Below are positions 1 to 8,872 of a stretch of 64,000 nucleotides of DNA, one piece after another. Position 1 is the stretch's first letter. Each line of letters begins with the position of its first letter. Position numbers and translations under genes: made by a program. The stretch comes from Vibrio fortis. Lineage in GTDB: Bacteria; Pseudomonadota; Gammaproteobacteria; Enterobacterales; Vibrionaceae. The stretch is from the NCBI RefSeq assembly GCF_000695685.1, contig NZ_JFFR01000002.1:372001-436000 (forward strand). The letters run 5' to 3'. The notes beneath the pieces were generated by a model. The model ran no database searches, was not told where the DNA came from, and saw only the letters and a program-made list of their open reading frames with translations.

Positions 1-498
1 GAGCTTGAGAAGCGTTTAGATGGGAAAGTCACCATCATCACACAGAATATCGATAACCTTCATGAGAGAGGCGGTAGCGACAATGTGATACACATGCACG
101 GCGAACTCCTAAAAGCCCGTTGCAGTGAATCGAATCAGGTTATTGAGCACAAAGATGACATTCTGACTGGTGAGCTATGTCATTGTTGCCAAATCCCAGC
201 TCAGATGAGGCCTCACATTGTTTGGTTTGGTGAAATGCCACTACGTATGGGGGATATCTATTCAGCGTTAGAAGAAGCGGATCTATTTATTTCTATCGGT
301 ACTTCTGGCGTAGTGTACCCAGCTGCAGGCTTTGTCCACGATGCGAAAATGCATGGCGCTCATACTATTGAAATTAATCTAGAGCCAAGCGCTGTAGAAA
401 GCGAATTTGTTGAAAAGCGTTATGGTAAGGCAAGCATTGAAGTTCCTAAATTAGTTTCAGAACTCCTATACGAAGAGCCTAAAAGTTTAAGAGCTTGA
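1..498 (+). CDS. cobB: NAD-dependent protein deacylase CobB (sirtuin), 3' part
   Basis: The reading frame is open from the first base, so the N-terminal Rossmann part lies outside the window. CobB removes acetyl and succinyl groups from lysines using NAD, in the cytoplasm. What is visible is typical of the class: [12 protein letters not shown], then the HMHGE motif with the catalytic histidine, cysteines of the zinc module (ARCSES and CHCC), and the NAD-site segments VWFGEMP and [13 protein letters not shown]. The C-terminus (INLEPS through [13 protein letters not shown]) is complete. In E. coli cobB also lies near the pot polyamine operon, as here. Identity is secure from extended similarity to E. 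coli CobB. Confidence 0.95.
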   Translation, partial: ELEKRLDGKVTIITQNIDNLHERGGSDNVIHMHGELLKARCSESNQVIEHKDDILTGELCHCCQIPAQMRPHIVWFGEMPLRMGDIYSALEEADLFISIGTSGVVYPAAGFVHDAKMHGAHTIEINLEPSAVESEFVEKRYGKASIEVPKLVSELLYEEPKSLRA

Positions 499-531
499 AA
501 GGAAAAATAGTCTATCGGTTTGTATAAAAAG

Positions 532-565
532 AAGGCATCACGATTCAATGTGATGCCTTGTTTGT
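532..565 (+). terminator. Rho-independent terminator of cobB
   Basis: Nine-base stem AAGGCATCA (532-540) / TGATGCCTT (551-559) with a 10-base loop, followed by a T-rich tract. It lies 34 bases past the cobB stop. The A-rich stretch on the other side could let it also serve the small minus-strand ORF that ends at 601. Confidence 0.8.
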
Positions 566-600
566 TTTTGGTCTGATTCAACAGCACTACTCATATACAG

Positions 601-753
601 TTAGTGCTTTTTGGCATAGAAAGCGATAGCTTCTTCACTGGTCATCCCGTAGTTTTGAATCAGGTCTACGAGTTGACGTTTTTCTTCTAGCTCAGCAAGA
701 ATCTCTGGATCAGTTTCAATTTCATAGTCATCAATATCATCTATCGGCTTCAC
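601..753 (-). CDS. Small acidic protein, 50 residues, unrecognised
   Basis: A GTG-started frame encoding 50 residues, ending in the TAA read from 601-603. A good Shine-Dalgarno (AAGGA) sits about 9 bases before the GTG, which supports translation. The protein has an acidic N-terminus (PIDDIDDYEIETDPE), then a charged helix (AELEEKRQLVDLIQ), and ends YGMTSEEAIAFYAKKH. This gives a two-helix layout loosely like the small YoaH-type proteins, but I do not recognise the family. It is convergent with cobB and lies between it and the GGDEF gene. The frame is conserved-looking rather than random; function is unknown. Confidence 0.55.
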   Translation of the reverse strand: MKPIDDIDDYEIETDPEILAELEEKRQLVDLIQNYGMTSEEAIAFYAKKH

Positions 754-893
754 GTCTTTTATCCTTCTGAACTACAACAAAAAAAGACTAGCATAACCAA
801 CAGAGACTCAAGCAACAGTTCACACGAAGTGCGAGTTACAGAGCAAAAACAAACTTGTGTTTTGTCTTATAACGAAGCTCCTTCTACAGCAAA

Positions 894-1679
894 TTAAACA
901 CTCTTCAAGCTGTGCTTGGCCTTCTTCATTGTGTACATCGCTTTGTCTGACGCAACCAAGGCCTGTTGAAAAGTGTCTTGTGTCGCAGGGGCTACACCAT
1001 ATGAAAAATCAATATTTTCGCCGTGAAGCAGATTGACAACCTGATCTATAAATTCAGCGCTACGTCCTTTGAGTGCAACCACGACAAACTCATCACCACC
1101 AATTCGAAATAGTAACTCGTCCTGAACCGCAGCTTGGCGAAGTACCTGAGAGAAGCGCACAATCATGAGATCACCTACATTATGACCTTTTAAATCATTC
1201 ACGCGTTTTAGGCCATCAAGGTCCAGATAGATAACATCGAACTCGGCGAGTGTAATTGTGTCGAATTTCTTTCGGTTAAACAGGCCGGTCAACTCATCAA
1301 TGTGGCTCTGAGCTTTAATGGAGGAGGTGAGTTGGGTAATACCAATCGCGATAAGTAAAAACGCGATCTGCAGTAAACCATCTTCAAGAAAAGTATCAAT
1401 GAGTTCATGGCGGTCTGCCCATTCATCAAGCCTCTCGAGCTCTGTTGCGACGTCATAACAAAGGTTGAAAATAAGGAGCAGAGCACCGAAGTGCAAGATC
1501 TTATGAGGGAGTATCGCTTTTCGAGCAACAGCATAGACATAAATTACGATGATCAGCGTATTGGTTTCAAAGAATAAGTCGTAGTTTGAATCTATGTCTG
1601 TCACAGAGCTCAAGCCAAGCATCACAAAGGAGCCTAGTAGCATTAGAGTGACAATCAATAGTATAGGGTTTGCCTTCAT
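894..1679 (-). CDS. Membrane-anchored GGDEF protein (probable diguanylate cyclase)
   Basis: About 261 residues. The N-terminal ~120 residues are hydrophobic with several predicted membrane segments and no recognisable sensor domain. The C-terminal half is a GGDEF domain beginning DELTGLFNRKKF and containing the intact active-site motif FRIGGDEFVVV, so synthesis of cyclic-di-GMP from GTP is plausible. The inhibitory RxxD site expected just before the active site is replaced (VQDE), so product inhibition there is unlikely. An in-frame GTG at 1691 would add four residues; I prefer the ATG because it starts the hydrophobic segment directly. It lies downstream of the polyamine operon on the same strand, separated by a terminator. 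Confidence 0.85.
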   Translation of the reverse strand: MKANPILLIVTLMLLGSFVMLGLSSVTDIDSNYDLFFETNTLIIVIYVYAVARKAILPHKILHFGALLLIFNLCYDVATELERLDEWADRHELIDTFLEDGLLQIAFLLIAIGITQLTSSIKAQSHIDELTGLFNRKKFDTITLAEFDVIYLDLDGLKRVNDLKGHNVGDLMIVRFSQVLRQAAVQDELLFRIGGDEFVVVALKGRSAEFIDQVVNLLHGENIDFSYGVAPATQDTFQQALVASDKAMYTMKKAKHSLKSV

Positions 1680-1734
1680 ATTAAATCGCACTTCGTGTTG
1701 TTAATTTTTATCCTATATAAAGTTTAGATAAAAA

Positions 1735-1756
1735 GAAAGCGGCCAACGCCGCTTTC
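1735..1756 (-). terminator. Terminator after the second potD gene
   Basis: Nine-base perfect stem GAAAGCGGC (1735-1743) / GCCGCTTTC (1748-1756) with a four-base loop. On the minus strand it is followed by TTTTTATC, a usable U-tract. It marks the end of the potABCD-D operon. Confidence 0.85.
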
Positions 1757-1775
1757 ATATTCATTTAAAAATAAA

Positions 1776-2813
1776 CTAGTTGTTTACTTTTAGTTTTTGG
1801 AAGTACTCGTCATAAATAACGCTCGCTTCACCCACTTCGTCTTGCCAAAAACCGTTGTCCATTACAGATTGTGGTGGGAAAACGTTCTGATCTTCAGCGA
1901 ACTCTTTTGGTAGAAGAGGGTATGCCGTTTTAACTGGCGTTGGGTAGCCAATTTCTAGAGCAATTTTTGCTGCGTTTTCAGGGCGTAGTAGGAAGTCGAT
2001 CATCTTGTGTGCCGCATCTACGTTTTTCGCGCCTGATGGAATCGCTAGGCTGTCCATCCAGAAGATTGCGCCTTTCTCTGGCCAGATGATGTCAATTGTT
2101 GCACCTTCTTGACGAGCCATGTATGCAGAACCGTTCCAAAGCATACCTAGAGAAACTTCACCTGCTAGGTAAGGGTTTGCTGGGAAATCTGAGTTGAACA
2201 CCAATACATTTGGCATTAGCTTCTTCAGTTCTTCGTAAGCCGCTTTGATTTCATCTGGGTTAGTTGTGTTTGGAGAGTAACCCAGCTTTGTTAGAGCAAT
2301 GTGGAACACTTCACGAGAGTCGTCCATCATCATCAGCTGACCTTCCCACTGTGTATCCCATAGGTCATCCCATGATTTAACAGAAGACTTGTCTAGCATG
2401 TCTGAGTTAATGCCAATACCCGTAGCACCCCAAATGTATGGGATAGAGAAGCTGTTGCTTGGGTCAAATGGCTTGTCCAAGTAGTTTGGATCCAAATCAG
2501 CAAAGTGAGTTAGCTTAGATTTGTCTAGCTCTTGAAGCATGCCTTCTTTGCGCATCTTAGATACGAAGTAAGTAGAAGGTACAACTAGGTCGTAACCTGA
2601 ACCTTGAGTTTTTAACTTAGCGTACATGCTTTCGTTAGACTCGTAGGTAGAGTAGATAACTTTAATTCCAGTCTCTTCAGTGAAGTCCTCTAACACTTCG
2701 TTAGGGATGTATTCAGACCAGTTGTAAAAGTACAGTTCTTGGTCAGCTGCGAAAGAAGGAGTTGAAAGTAAGGTAGCAGCACACAATGCGCCGGTATACA
2801 GTGTTTTTTTCAT
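1776..2813 (-). CDS. potD: Spermidine/putrescine-binding periplasmic protein PotD, copy 1
   Basis: Substrate-binding subunit of the polyamine ABC importer, periplasmic. The protein starts with a signal peptide (MKKTLYTGALCAATLLSTPSF, cleaved near SFA-AD) and carries PotD hallmarks: LYFYNWSEYIP, STYESNESMYAKLK, YDLVVPSTYFVSKM, LGMLWNGSAYMARQEG. The start at 2813 gives a clean signal peptide and has a GGA element upstream; an ATG five codons earlier is possible. It is the second of two tandem potD genes and roughly two-thirds identical to its neighbour by eye, so the pair arose by duplication. The pocket regions differ (IWPEKGAIFWMDS here, VFPKEGGIGWVDN in the other), which could mean different ligand preference; that is inference. 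Confidence 0.95.
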   Translation of the reverse strand: MKKTLYTGALCAATLLSTPSFAADQELYFYNWSEYIPNEVLEDFTEETGIKVIYSTYESNESMYAKLKTQGSGYDLVVPSTYFVSKMRKEGMLQELDKSKLTHFADLDPNYLDKPFDPSNSFSIPYIWGATGIGINSDMLDKSSVKSWDDLWDTQWEGQLMMMDDSREVFHIALTKLGYSPNTTNPDEIKAAYEELKKLMPNVLVFNSDFPANPYLAGEVSLGMLWNGSAYMARQEGATIDIIWPEKGAIFWMDSLAIPSGAKNVDAAHKMIDFLLRPENAAKIALEIGYPTPVKTAYPLLPKEFAEDQNVFPPQSVMDNGFWQDEVGEASVIYDEYFQKLKVNN

Positions 2814-2910
2814 TACTGTTCCGTTCATTTGTTTGATTTGAATCTGGGTTGCGGACCCAATGTGAATCGATTTATAAAAATCGCGTCGGATTATAGCAGT
2901 CTAATACGAA

Positions 2911-2934
2911 AATAGGCAGCCTAAGCTGCCTATT
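2911..2934 (-). terminator. Intercistronic hairpin between the two potD genes
   Basis: Perfect 10-base stem AATAGGCAGC / GCTGCCTATT with a four-base loop, followed on the minus strand by TTTTCG. It probably acts as a partial terminator or mRNA-stabilising structure between the paralogues. Confidence 0.6.
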
Positions 2935-2955
2935 GCATTGAAATTATTATAGACC

Positions 2956-3990
2956 TTACTGGCCGGCTTTCAACTTCATGAAATACTCTTCATATTTCAC
3001 GGTTTTGTCACCAACAGCCGCTTGCCATTCAACGCGGTCTAGATCTTCTTGAGAAGGGAACAGCGCAGGGCTATCTTTGAACTTCTCGTTCGATGCTTTT
3101 ACTGCGGTTAGGTAGCCAGTGTCACGAGAGATCTGCTCTGCAATCTCAGGGCGCAGTAGGAAGTCGATCATCTTATGTGCCGCTTCTACGTTCACAGCAC
3201 CAGAGCTAATTGCAAAGTTATCTACCCAGCCGATACCGCCTTCTTTCGGGAATACCAGTTTAATTGGCAGGCCTTCATTTTGAGCCGCAGCAGCAGAGCC
3301 GTTCCAAAGCATACCTAGACCAACTTCGCCAGACATGTATGGCGCACCTGGGTTATCAGAGTTAAACACAAGTACGTTCGGCATCAGCTTTTGTAATTCA
3401 GCGTAAGCTTCGTCGATTTGCTTTTCGTCCGTGGTGTTGCCTGAGTAACCTAGCTTGCGAAGAGCAATGTGGAACACTTCACGCGTATCATCCATCATCA
3501 TCAATTGGCCTTCAAGCTCAGGCTTCCACAAGTCTGCCCAGCTTTGAAATTCTTCTGGGTCATACATATCTGTATTAACAGCAAGACCCGTGATCGCAAC
3601 AACGTGAGGAATAGAGTAGTCGTTGTTTGGATCGTACGGCTTGTCTAGGTAATTAGTATCTAGGTTAGTGAAATTACTTAACTTAGACTTATCAATTTTT
3701 TGTAGCATACCTTCATCGCGCATTTTAGACACGAAGTAGGTTGATGGCACAACAAGGTCATAGCCTTTGTTATGCGTTTTTAGCTTTGCGTATAAGGTTT
3801 CGTTCGACTCATAGGTAGAGTAGATAACCTTAATACCTGTTTCGTTTGTGAACTTCTCTAAGATCTCACTGTTGATGTAAGGACCCCAGTTCATAAACAC
3901 TAATTCTTTGTTCTCTTCTGCAGATACAGACGCAGAAAACATAGAAAGCGCACATGCACTACCAGCTAATAAAGTAGCCCATTTTTTCAT
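2956..3990 (-). CDS. potD: Spermidine/putrescine-binding periplasmic protein PotD, copy 2
   Basis: First of the two tandem PotD genes after potC. It has a signal peptide (MKKWATLLAGSACALSMFSAS, cleaved near VSA-EE) followed by the family segments LVFMNWGPYI, STYESNETLYAKLK, YDLVVPSTYFVSKM and LGMLWNGSAAAAQNEG. A GGAG element lies 9 bases before the ATG. It captures polyamine in the periplasm and delivers it to PotBC. It is 344 residues, normal for the family. Compared with copy 1, the ligand-site region reads SIPHVVAITGLAVNTDMY rather than SIPYIWGATGIGINSDML. In V. cholerae the equivalent tandem genes are potD1 and potD2; which copy is which cannot be settled here. Confidence 0.95.
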   Translation of the reverse strand: MKKWATLLAGSACALSMFSASVSAEENKELVFMNWGPYINSEILEKFTNETGIKVIYSTYESNETLYAKLKTHNKGYDLVVPSTYFVSKMRDEGMLQKIDKSKLSNFTNLDTNYLDKPYDPNNDYSIPHVVAITGLAVNTDMYDPEEFQSWADLWKPELEGQLMMMDDTREVFHIALRKLGYSGNTTDEKQIDEAYAELQKLMPNVLVFNSDNPGAPYMSGEVGLGMLWNGSAAAAQNEGLPIKLVFPKEGGIGWVDNFAISSGAVNVEAAHKMIDFLLRPEIAEQISRDTGYLTAVKASNEKFKDSPALFPSQEDLDRVEWQAAVGDKTVKYEEYFMKLKAGQ

Positions 3991-4040
3991 TGACGTTAGC
4001 TCCGAACTAAACGTTGCCTAAAAGGCAGTAGATAGAAAAA

Positions 4041-4064
4041 CAGAATGGCGATTTCACCATTCTG
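4041..4064 (-). terminator. Intercistronic hairpin between potC and potD
   Basis: Eight-base perfect stem CAGAATGG (4041-4048) / CCATTCTG (4057-4064) located between the membrane-component genes and the binding-protein genes. The U-tract on the minus strand is modest (TTTTTC after CTG). Such hairpins in importer operons often set the ratio of binding protein to permease; here that is an inference. Confidence 0.5.
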
Positions 4065-4085
4065 TTTATGAATTACACGGGAGGT

Positions 4086-4856
4086 TTACTTGATCTTCTC
4101 TCTTGCTAGCAGTTGAGAAGCAACAACTAGTATCAACGAGACCACAAGCATAACCGTTGCAAGGGCATTAACCTCTGGTGAAATTCCCACTTTCACCATT
4201 GAATAAATCTTCAATGGTAAGATTTCATATGTTGGGCCAGTCACAAACGAGCTGATAATCACGTCATCAAGCGATAACGTGAAGCTCAGTAACCAACCCG
4301 CAGCAACAGCAGGTTTCGCTAGCGGAAGAATGATCTGTTTCAAGATCGTCCACTCACTCGCGCCCAAGTCTTTTGCTGCTTCCAGCATTTTGACATCAAA
4401 GCCATTCAAGCGACTGTACACTGTCACCACGACAAACGGTAGACAGAAGGTAATATGAGCCGCGAGTAGGGTAAAGAACCCAAGCTGTACGCCCATTACC
4501 AAAAACAGAGCCAGTAACGAGATTGCCATAACAATATCTGGCGACATCATCACCACAAATAGCATTGTGTTTACGACACCTTTACCTTTGAACTGGTATC
4601 GGAATAGTGCCACAGCCGTTAGGCTACCCACGATTGTCGCCGCTGTTGCAGAGAACACAGCCACATTGAGAGAGTGCCATGCTGCCTGCATAAGGCTGTC
4701 ATTATTTATGAGTGCGTCATACCACTTGGTGGTGAAGCCGCCCCATTTCATGCCAAATTTGTTCGCATTAAACGAGTTTGCGATTAATACGATGATTGGT
4801 AGATATAGAAAACCATATACCAATGTCATAAAGCTGAACTTAACTGTGCGACCCAT
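4086..4856 (-). CDS. potC: Spermidine/putrescine ABC transporter permease PotC
   Basis: Inner-membrane permease subunit, 256 residues with six predicted helices, beginning VKFSFMTLVYGFLYLPIIVLI. The EAA loop that docks to the ATPase is visible as [24 protein letters not shown]. With PotB it forms the translocation pore fed by the two PotD proteins. The ATG shares one base with the potB stop (TAATG), so translation is probably coupled. Length and all motifs match E. coli PotC. Confidence 0.96.
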   Translation of the reverse strand: MGRTVKFSFMTLVYGFLYLPIIVLIANSFNANKFGMKWGGFTTKWYDALINNDSLMQAAWHSLNVAVFSATAATIVGSLTAVALFRYQFKGKGVVNTMLFVVMMSPDIVMAISLLALFLVMGVQLGFFTLLAAHITFCLPFVVVTVYSRLNGFDVKMLEAAKDLGASEWTILKQIILPLAKPAVAAGWLLSFTLSLDDVIISSFVTGPTYEILPLKIYSMVKVGISPEVNALATVMLVVSLILVVASQLLAREKIK

Positions 4857-5713
4857 TAGTCTAGCTCCACCTTCTTATTCAATAGCTTGCCTGCACGATA
4901 GTAGGCATAAAGCATCACAGCCATTGCTGCCGTTAGCGCGATACTGGTTGCCGCACCAAACGGCCAATCTCGTGCATTCAACACCTGACTCTTAATCACG
5001 TTACCAATCAGTAGGTTCTTCGCGCCGCCTAGTAGGTCAGAAATGTAGAACATGCCTAACGCTGGTAAAAGAACAAGCAAACAGCCGCCAATAATACCTG
5101 GCATTGTTAGTGGCAAAATGACTTTAAGTAGTGTCTGTAACTTATTCGCACCCAAATCTTTTGCCGCTTCAATGTAGGTATCGTCCAACTTCTCAATCGC
5201 AGAGTAGAGTGGCAGAATCATGAATGGCAATAGGATGTATACCAAGCCGATCATTACGGCCGTTTCGGTATACATAATACGCATCGGTTTATCGATGATT
5301 TCCAACGCCATCAAGCTTTTGTTCAATACACCTTGAGTACCTAGGACGATCTTCAAGCCGTATGTACGAATCAATGAGTTTGTCCAAAAAGGAACAATCA
5401 CCAAGAACAGCATGAATGGGCGCCACTTAGCCGGCATTTTCGCTACGATGTAAGCGAATGGGTAACCAATCACTAAACAAAGTAGTGTTGCCACAATCGC
5501 CATGTAGAACGAATGCGCTAAGACTTTGAAGTACAGCGGGTCAGCTAAACGAACATAGTTATCGAGCGTGAATGTCATCTCGATAAGGTTCGCTTCATCT
5601 CTAGTTAGAAAGCTTGTACCAATAATCATGATGTTTGGAATCATCACGAAAATAACAAGCCAACCAGTGATTAAAGCGATAATGGCGTTTTGTAAATTAA
5701 ACTTCTTGCTCAT
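4856..5713 (-). CDS. potB: Spermidine/putrescine ABC transporter permease PotB
   Basis: Inner-membrane permease of 285 residues, with the EAA loop [24 protein letters not shown]. The first helix ([21 protein letters not shown]) follows a short basic N-terminus MSKKFN. The gene starts inside the end of potA (17-base overlap) and ends on the potC start codon, giving a tightly coupled potA-B-C unit. It pairs with PotC to form the polyamine channel. Confidence 0.96.
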   Translation of the reverse strand: MSKKFNLQNAIIALITGWLVIFVMIPNIMIIGTSFLTRDEANLIEMTFTLDNYVRLADPLYFKVLAHSFYMAIVATLLCLVIGYPFAYIVAKMPAKWRPFMLFLVIVPFWTNSLIRTYGLKIVLGTQGVLNKSLMALEIIDKPMRIMYTETAVMIGLVYILLPFMILPLYSAIEKLDDTYIEAAKDLGANKLQTLLKVILPLTMPGIIGGCLLVLLPALGMFYISDLLGGAKNLLIGNVIKSQVLNARDWPFGAATSIALTAAMAVMLYAYYRAGKLLNKKVELD

Positions 5714-6812
5714 CTTCTAGCACCACTTCCCAGCTCTCAACCCAAGTTACAGCAACTTTTTGGCCCAGTGAGTGATCAACATCTGGGTCATCTTCGTTGA
5801 AGAATTCGCTTACCATTACGCGCATACCAGATTCCAGTTCAACAACTGAATCCAGCGTCATGCCTTTATAGGTACGCTCGATAATATGGCCAACAATGCC
5901 ACGCTGCTCAGACTCTTTGATCTCTTCGATTCGAAGGTCTTCAGGTCTTAATAGAACTTGCAGCTTTTGTCCTTCAGTGATCTCTTTATCGTGATAGATA
6001 ATAGAGTCTTCACCTTCAATCTTTGCCACGATGCGCTTTTCGTCTTGACGAGAAATTGCGGTTGCTTCGAACACGTTGATCTCACCAATGAAACGCGCAA
6101 CGAATAGGTTTTTAGGCTCTTCGTAGATTTCACGTGGCGTACCATCTTGCTCGATAACGCCGTCTCGCATAACGATAATACGGTCTGACATCGATAGTGC
6201 TTCTTCTTGGTCATGCGTTACAAAGATGAACGTAATACCAAGTTGACGCTGAAGCTGCTTAAGCTCAATCTGCATCTGTTTACGAAGTTTGTAATCCAGC
6301 GCCGATAGAGATTCATCCAGCAGTAGAACTTTAGGCTTGTTAACAACCGCACGCGCAATCGCGATACGTTGCTGTTGACCACCAGAGAGTTGGTGTGGTT
6401 TTCGCTGCGCCATCTGTTCTAGGCGTACCATTTTCAAAGCTTCCATTACGCGAGGTTCAATCTCGGCGCTCGGAACTTTCTGCATACGTAGACCAAATGC
6501 CACATTGTCGAAGACAGTCATATGTGGGAATAGGGCGTAGCTCTGGAAAACAGTGTTTACATGCCTTTGTTCAGCAGGAACTTGGGTAACATTTTGGTCA
6601 GCTAATAGGATTTGACCACTATCTGCCGTTTCAAAACCCGCAATCATTCTTAGTACTGTGGTTTTACCACAACCGGATGGGCCTAAGATGGTGAGGAACT
6701 CACCGTGATTGACATTTAGATCAAGATTGCCGATGACTTCCTTACCATCGAAACTTTTACTAATACCAGTGAGTTGTACTACTGGCTTTCCTACTGATTG
6801 TTTAGCGTTCAA
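5697..6812 (-). CDS. potA: Spermidine/putrescine ABC transporter ATPase PotA
   Basis: Cytoplasmic ATPase that powers the polyamine importer. The order of motifs is normal: Walker [11 protein letters not shown]-loop [13 protein letters not shown], signature LSGGQQQR, Walker [14 protein letters not shown]-loop [10 protein letters not shown], then a C-terminal TOBE-type regulatory domain ([12 protein letters not shown]). The only in-frame initiator before the conserved core is a TTG at 6812, preceded by GGAG at a long spacing of about 11 bases. Use of TTG plus weak spacing suggests limited initiation. It is the first gene of the operon; the upstream 290 bases hold the promoters. Confidence 0.95.
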   Translation of the reverse strand: MNAKQSVGKPVVQLTGISKSFDGKEVIGNLDLNVNHGEFLTILGPSGCGKTTVLRMIAGFETADSGQILLADQNVTQVPAEQRHVNTVFQSYALFPHMTVFDNVAFGLRMQKVPSAEIEPRVMEALKMVRLEQMAQRKPHQLSGGQQQRIAIARAVVNKPKVLLLDESLSALDYKLRKQMQIELKQLQRQLGITFIFVTHDQEEALSMSDRIIVMRDGVIEQDGTPREIYEEPKNLFVARFIGEINVFEATAISRQDEKRIVAKIEGEDSIIYHDKEITEGQKLQVLLRPEDLRIEEIKESEQRGIVGHIIERTYKGMTLDSVVELESGMRVMVSEFFNEDDPDVDHSLGQKVAVTWVESWEVVLEDEQEV

Positions 6813-6905
6813 CGTCTGTTTTTCTCCACCTTGGTCCTTTTCAAGACCTGTTGCTACACACTTTTAAGGCGCGCATCATAATCACCAAAATCGTGAATTC
6901 AAAGC

Positions 6906-6932
6906 ATTTTTTATCATTGGTTGATAAAAAAT
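6906..6932. promoter_or_regulatory. AT-rich inverted repeat in the potA / bax-operon divergent promoter region
   Basis: Eleven-base arms ATTTTTTATCA (6906-6916) and TGATAAAAAAT (6922-6932) with a five-base centre, in the 330-base interval between potA and the divergent membrane-protein gene. It could be an operator for a symmetric repressor of the pot operon, or a hairpin in either leader. No regulator was recognised. Confidence 0.4.
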
Positions 6933-7142
6933 TTCGCAGGTAAAAGTAAACATCCTTTACCATACTGATATTTGAGGCATTTCTGCATAAATAAGTGTTT
7001 AATTATTAACCATTAACGCACAAAAGCAAGCCTTGTTACAGAATCAAGTTTTAGTTTGCACTCGACATATGAGTATAATGAAGCCAATTTTTTATCAATA
7101 AGTTAGGTGGCTTCGAATTCGCTAGCGCACCTAGGTATCACT

Positions 7143-7946
7143 ATGAATAATGACATCGAAAAAGACTTTAATTTAGGCGGTAGTATCGACAGAGCACTTT
7201 CCGGGGATTACGAACTGAAAGCGACAGCTGTTTTCCAAGAAGCTTGGAAGCATACGATTAGTCACTTCTTAAACTTCTCGCCAGCCATTATTGCTTTAAT
7301 GTTTGTCCAGCTTGCTATCTTTTATATCGCTCTCAAGTTACAGCTTGGTGACCCAGGTATTATCCTTGATGCGGTCATTGATCCTGAAGCATTTACACCA
7401 CAGATCGTTGAATCGATTTTCATTGCTAATTTTAGCTACGAAGTTATCAGCGCGCCGGTATACGCAGGTATCAGCCTAATGGCAATGAGCCACGCTGCGG
7501 GTTTAAACACCAAACTGCGCCATATCGGTAAAGGGTTGCAATTTACGGTACCGGTGATCCTAGCAACACTATTTAGCTTAATGCTGCAGGGGATTGCAGG
7601 TATGATTCTGCCGTTCTTGTCGATTTACTTCTCTTTAGCCTTCACTCATTCAATCCTGCTTATCTGTGATAAGAAAGTGCCGCCGATGCAATCTTTACTG
7701 CTGTCACTGCGCGCAGTGAACAAAAAGATATTCACGGTTGCTGCTATTTACCTGATGGTGATGCTGATGTTTATTGCGGCCGCAATGTTATACGGCATTG
7801 GCTTGATTTTCGTTTTACCTTTCTTCTTCCATGTGAAAGGCATTCTGTATCGTGAAATGTTCGGGATCAAACTGAAACTTATCGCTTCAGATAAGCCAAA
7901 AGGTGATGACGACAATAACAACGACTCACAGGTTTTCGATGCATAG
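7143..7946 (+). CDS. Polytopic membrane protein encoded with bax
   Basis: About 267 residues with five or six hydrophobic segments (for example FSPAIIALMFVQLAIFYIAL and AAIYLMVMLMFIAAAMLYGI). It was historically labelled in vibrios as the proline/glycine-rich membrane protein gene next to bax; no biochemical role is known to me. I start it at the ATG at 7143, which has an AGG element 7 bases upstream; a GTG at 7107 is in frame but lacks a good ribosome site. Its stop codon overlaps the bax start, so the two are translationally coupled. The C-terminal tail is very acidic (KPKGDDDNNNDSQ). Confidence 0.75.
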   Translation: MNNDIEKDFNLGGSIDRALSGDYELKATAVFQEAWKHTISHFLNFSPAIIALMFVQLAIFYIALKLQLGDPGIILDAVIDPEAFTPQIVESIFIANFSYEVISAPVYAGISLMAMSHAAGLNTKLRHIGKGLQFTVPVILATLFSLMLQGIAGMILPFLSIYFSLAFTHSILLICDKKVPPMQSLLLSLRAVNKKIFTVAAIYLMVMLMFIAAAMLYGIGLIFVLPFFFHVKGILYREMFGIKLKLIASDKPKGDDDNNNDSQVFDA

Positions 7947-8796
7947 TTCAGACTCAGCACACAAAGGCCGTTCTCTTGCACTCAAGGTTACGGCTTTAGC
8001 TTTGGTAGGCTCAGTCTCCTTAGTTGGTCCTTACCTCTATAATGAGGAAGAGGAACGTAGAAAGGCATCTATCGAGAAAACTGAAGCAGAGGCGACAAAT
8101 GTTATCCCAGAATTGGACCTGCCATCAGAGAAGCCTAACTTCGCTGCAATTGAAGATACCAACGCGAAGAAGAAAGCCTTCTTTGACTATTTACGTCCAA
8201 GTATCAATCTTGAAAACCGCCGTATTTCCAAAGAACGAACATTCTTAGAAAGCCTTGCCGATAAGGGAATCTCAGATGCTGATGCGGAAGACAAAGCGTA
8301 CGCGAAAAGGTTAGCTAAGCTCTACAGCTTACCGCTGCCTACTACAGGTATTGATGAGGCGTGGTTGAAAGAGATGCTGAATCGAGTAAACGTGCTCCCA
8401 GAAGCACTCGTTCTGACGCAAGCAGCCAATGAGTCTGCTTGGGGTACATCTCGATTCGCGACCGAAGCAAACAACTACTTTGGGCATTGGTGTTACAGCA
8501 AAGGGTGTGGGCTAGTACCATTACAGCGTAACGAAGGGAGCACCCATGAAGTGGCGAAATTTTCTTCTAGCCAAGAGTCTGTTCACCGCTATTTCATGAA
8601 CTTAAATAGAAATAAAGCCTATCAAGACCTACGCGGTATCAGAACGGAACTGGCTAACAAAGGCGAAGACCTATTAACTTTTGATGCTGCGACCAAGCTA
8701 ACCGAAGGTTTATTGAAATATTCTGAACGTGGTGCCGACTATGTGACTGATTTACAAGCCATGATACGCCACAACAAGGTATACTGGGTCAAATAA
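7939..8796 (+). CDS. bax: Bax-like peptidoglycan glucosaminidase
   Basis: A 285-residue protein with one N-terminal membrane anchor (LALKVTALALVGSVSLVGPYL), facing the periplasm, and a C-terminal glucosaminidase domain of the FlgJ/Bax type. The catalytic glutamate lies in the motif TQAANESAWGTSRFA, followed by NNYFGHWCYSKGCG and FMNLNRNKAYQDLR, both typical of the family. The start at 7939 overlaps the upstream stop by eight bases. Cleavage of glycan strands is expected; the physiological role of Bax is not established. Confidence 0.9.
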   Translation: MHSSDSAHKGRSLALKVTALALVGSVSLVGPYLYNEEEERRKASIEKTEAEATNVIPELDLPSEKPNFAAIEDTNAKKKAFFDYLRPSINLENRRISKERTFLESLADKGISDADAEDKAYAKRLAKLYSLPLPTTGIDEAWLKEMLNRVNVLPEALVLTQAANESAWGTSRFATEANNYFGHWCYSKGCGLVPLQRNEGSTHEVAKFSSSQESVHRYFMNLNRNKAYQDLRGIRTELANKGEDLLTFDAATKLTEGLLKYSERGADYVTDLQAMIRHNKVYWVK

Positions 8797-8810
8797 CCGA
8801 TTGAATGAAC

Positions 8811-8842
8811 AAAGAGCAGCTGGTTAACGCTGCTCTTTTTTG
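8811..8842 (+). terminator. Terminator after bax
   Basis: Ten-base stem AAAGAGCAGC (8811-8820) / GCTGCTCTTT (8829-8838), eight-base loop, then TTTTG. Strong intrinsic terminator 15 bases after the bax stop. Confidence 0.9.
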
Positions 8843-8872
8843 TTTCCTAGCTCAACAATTATAAGAAGTACC

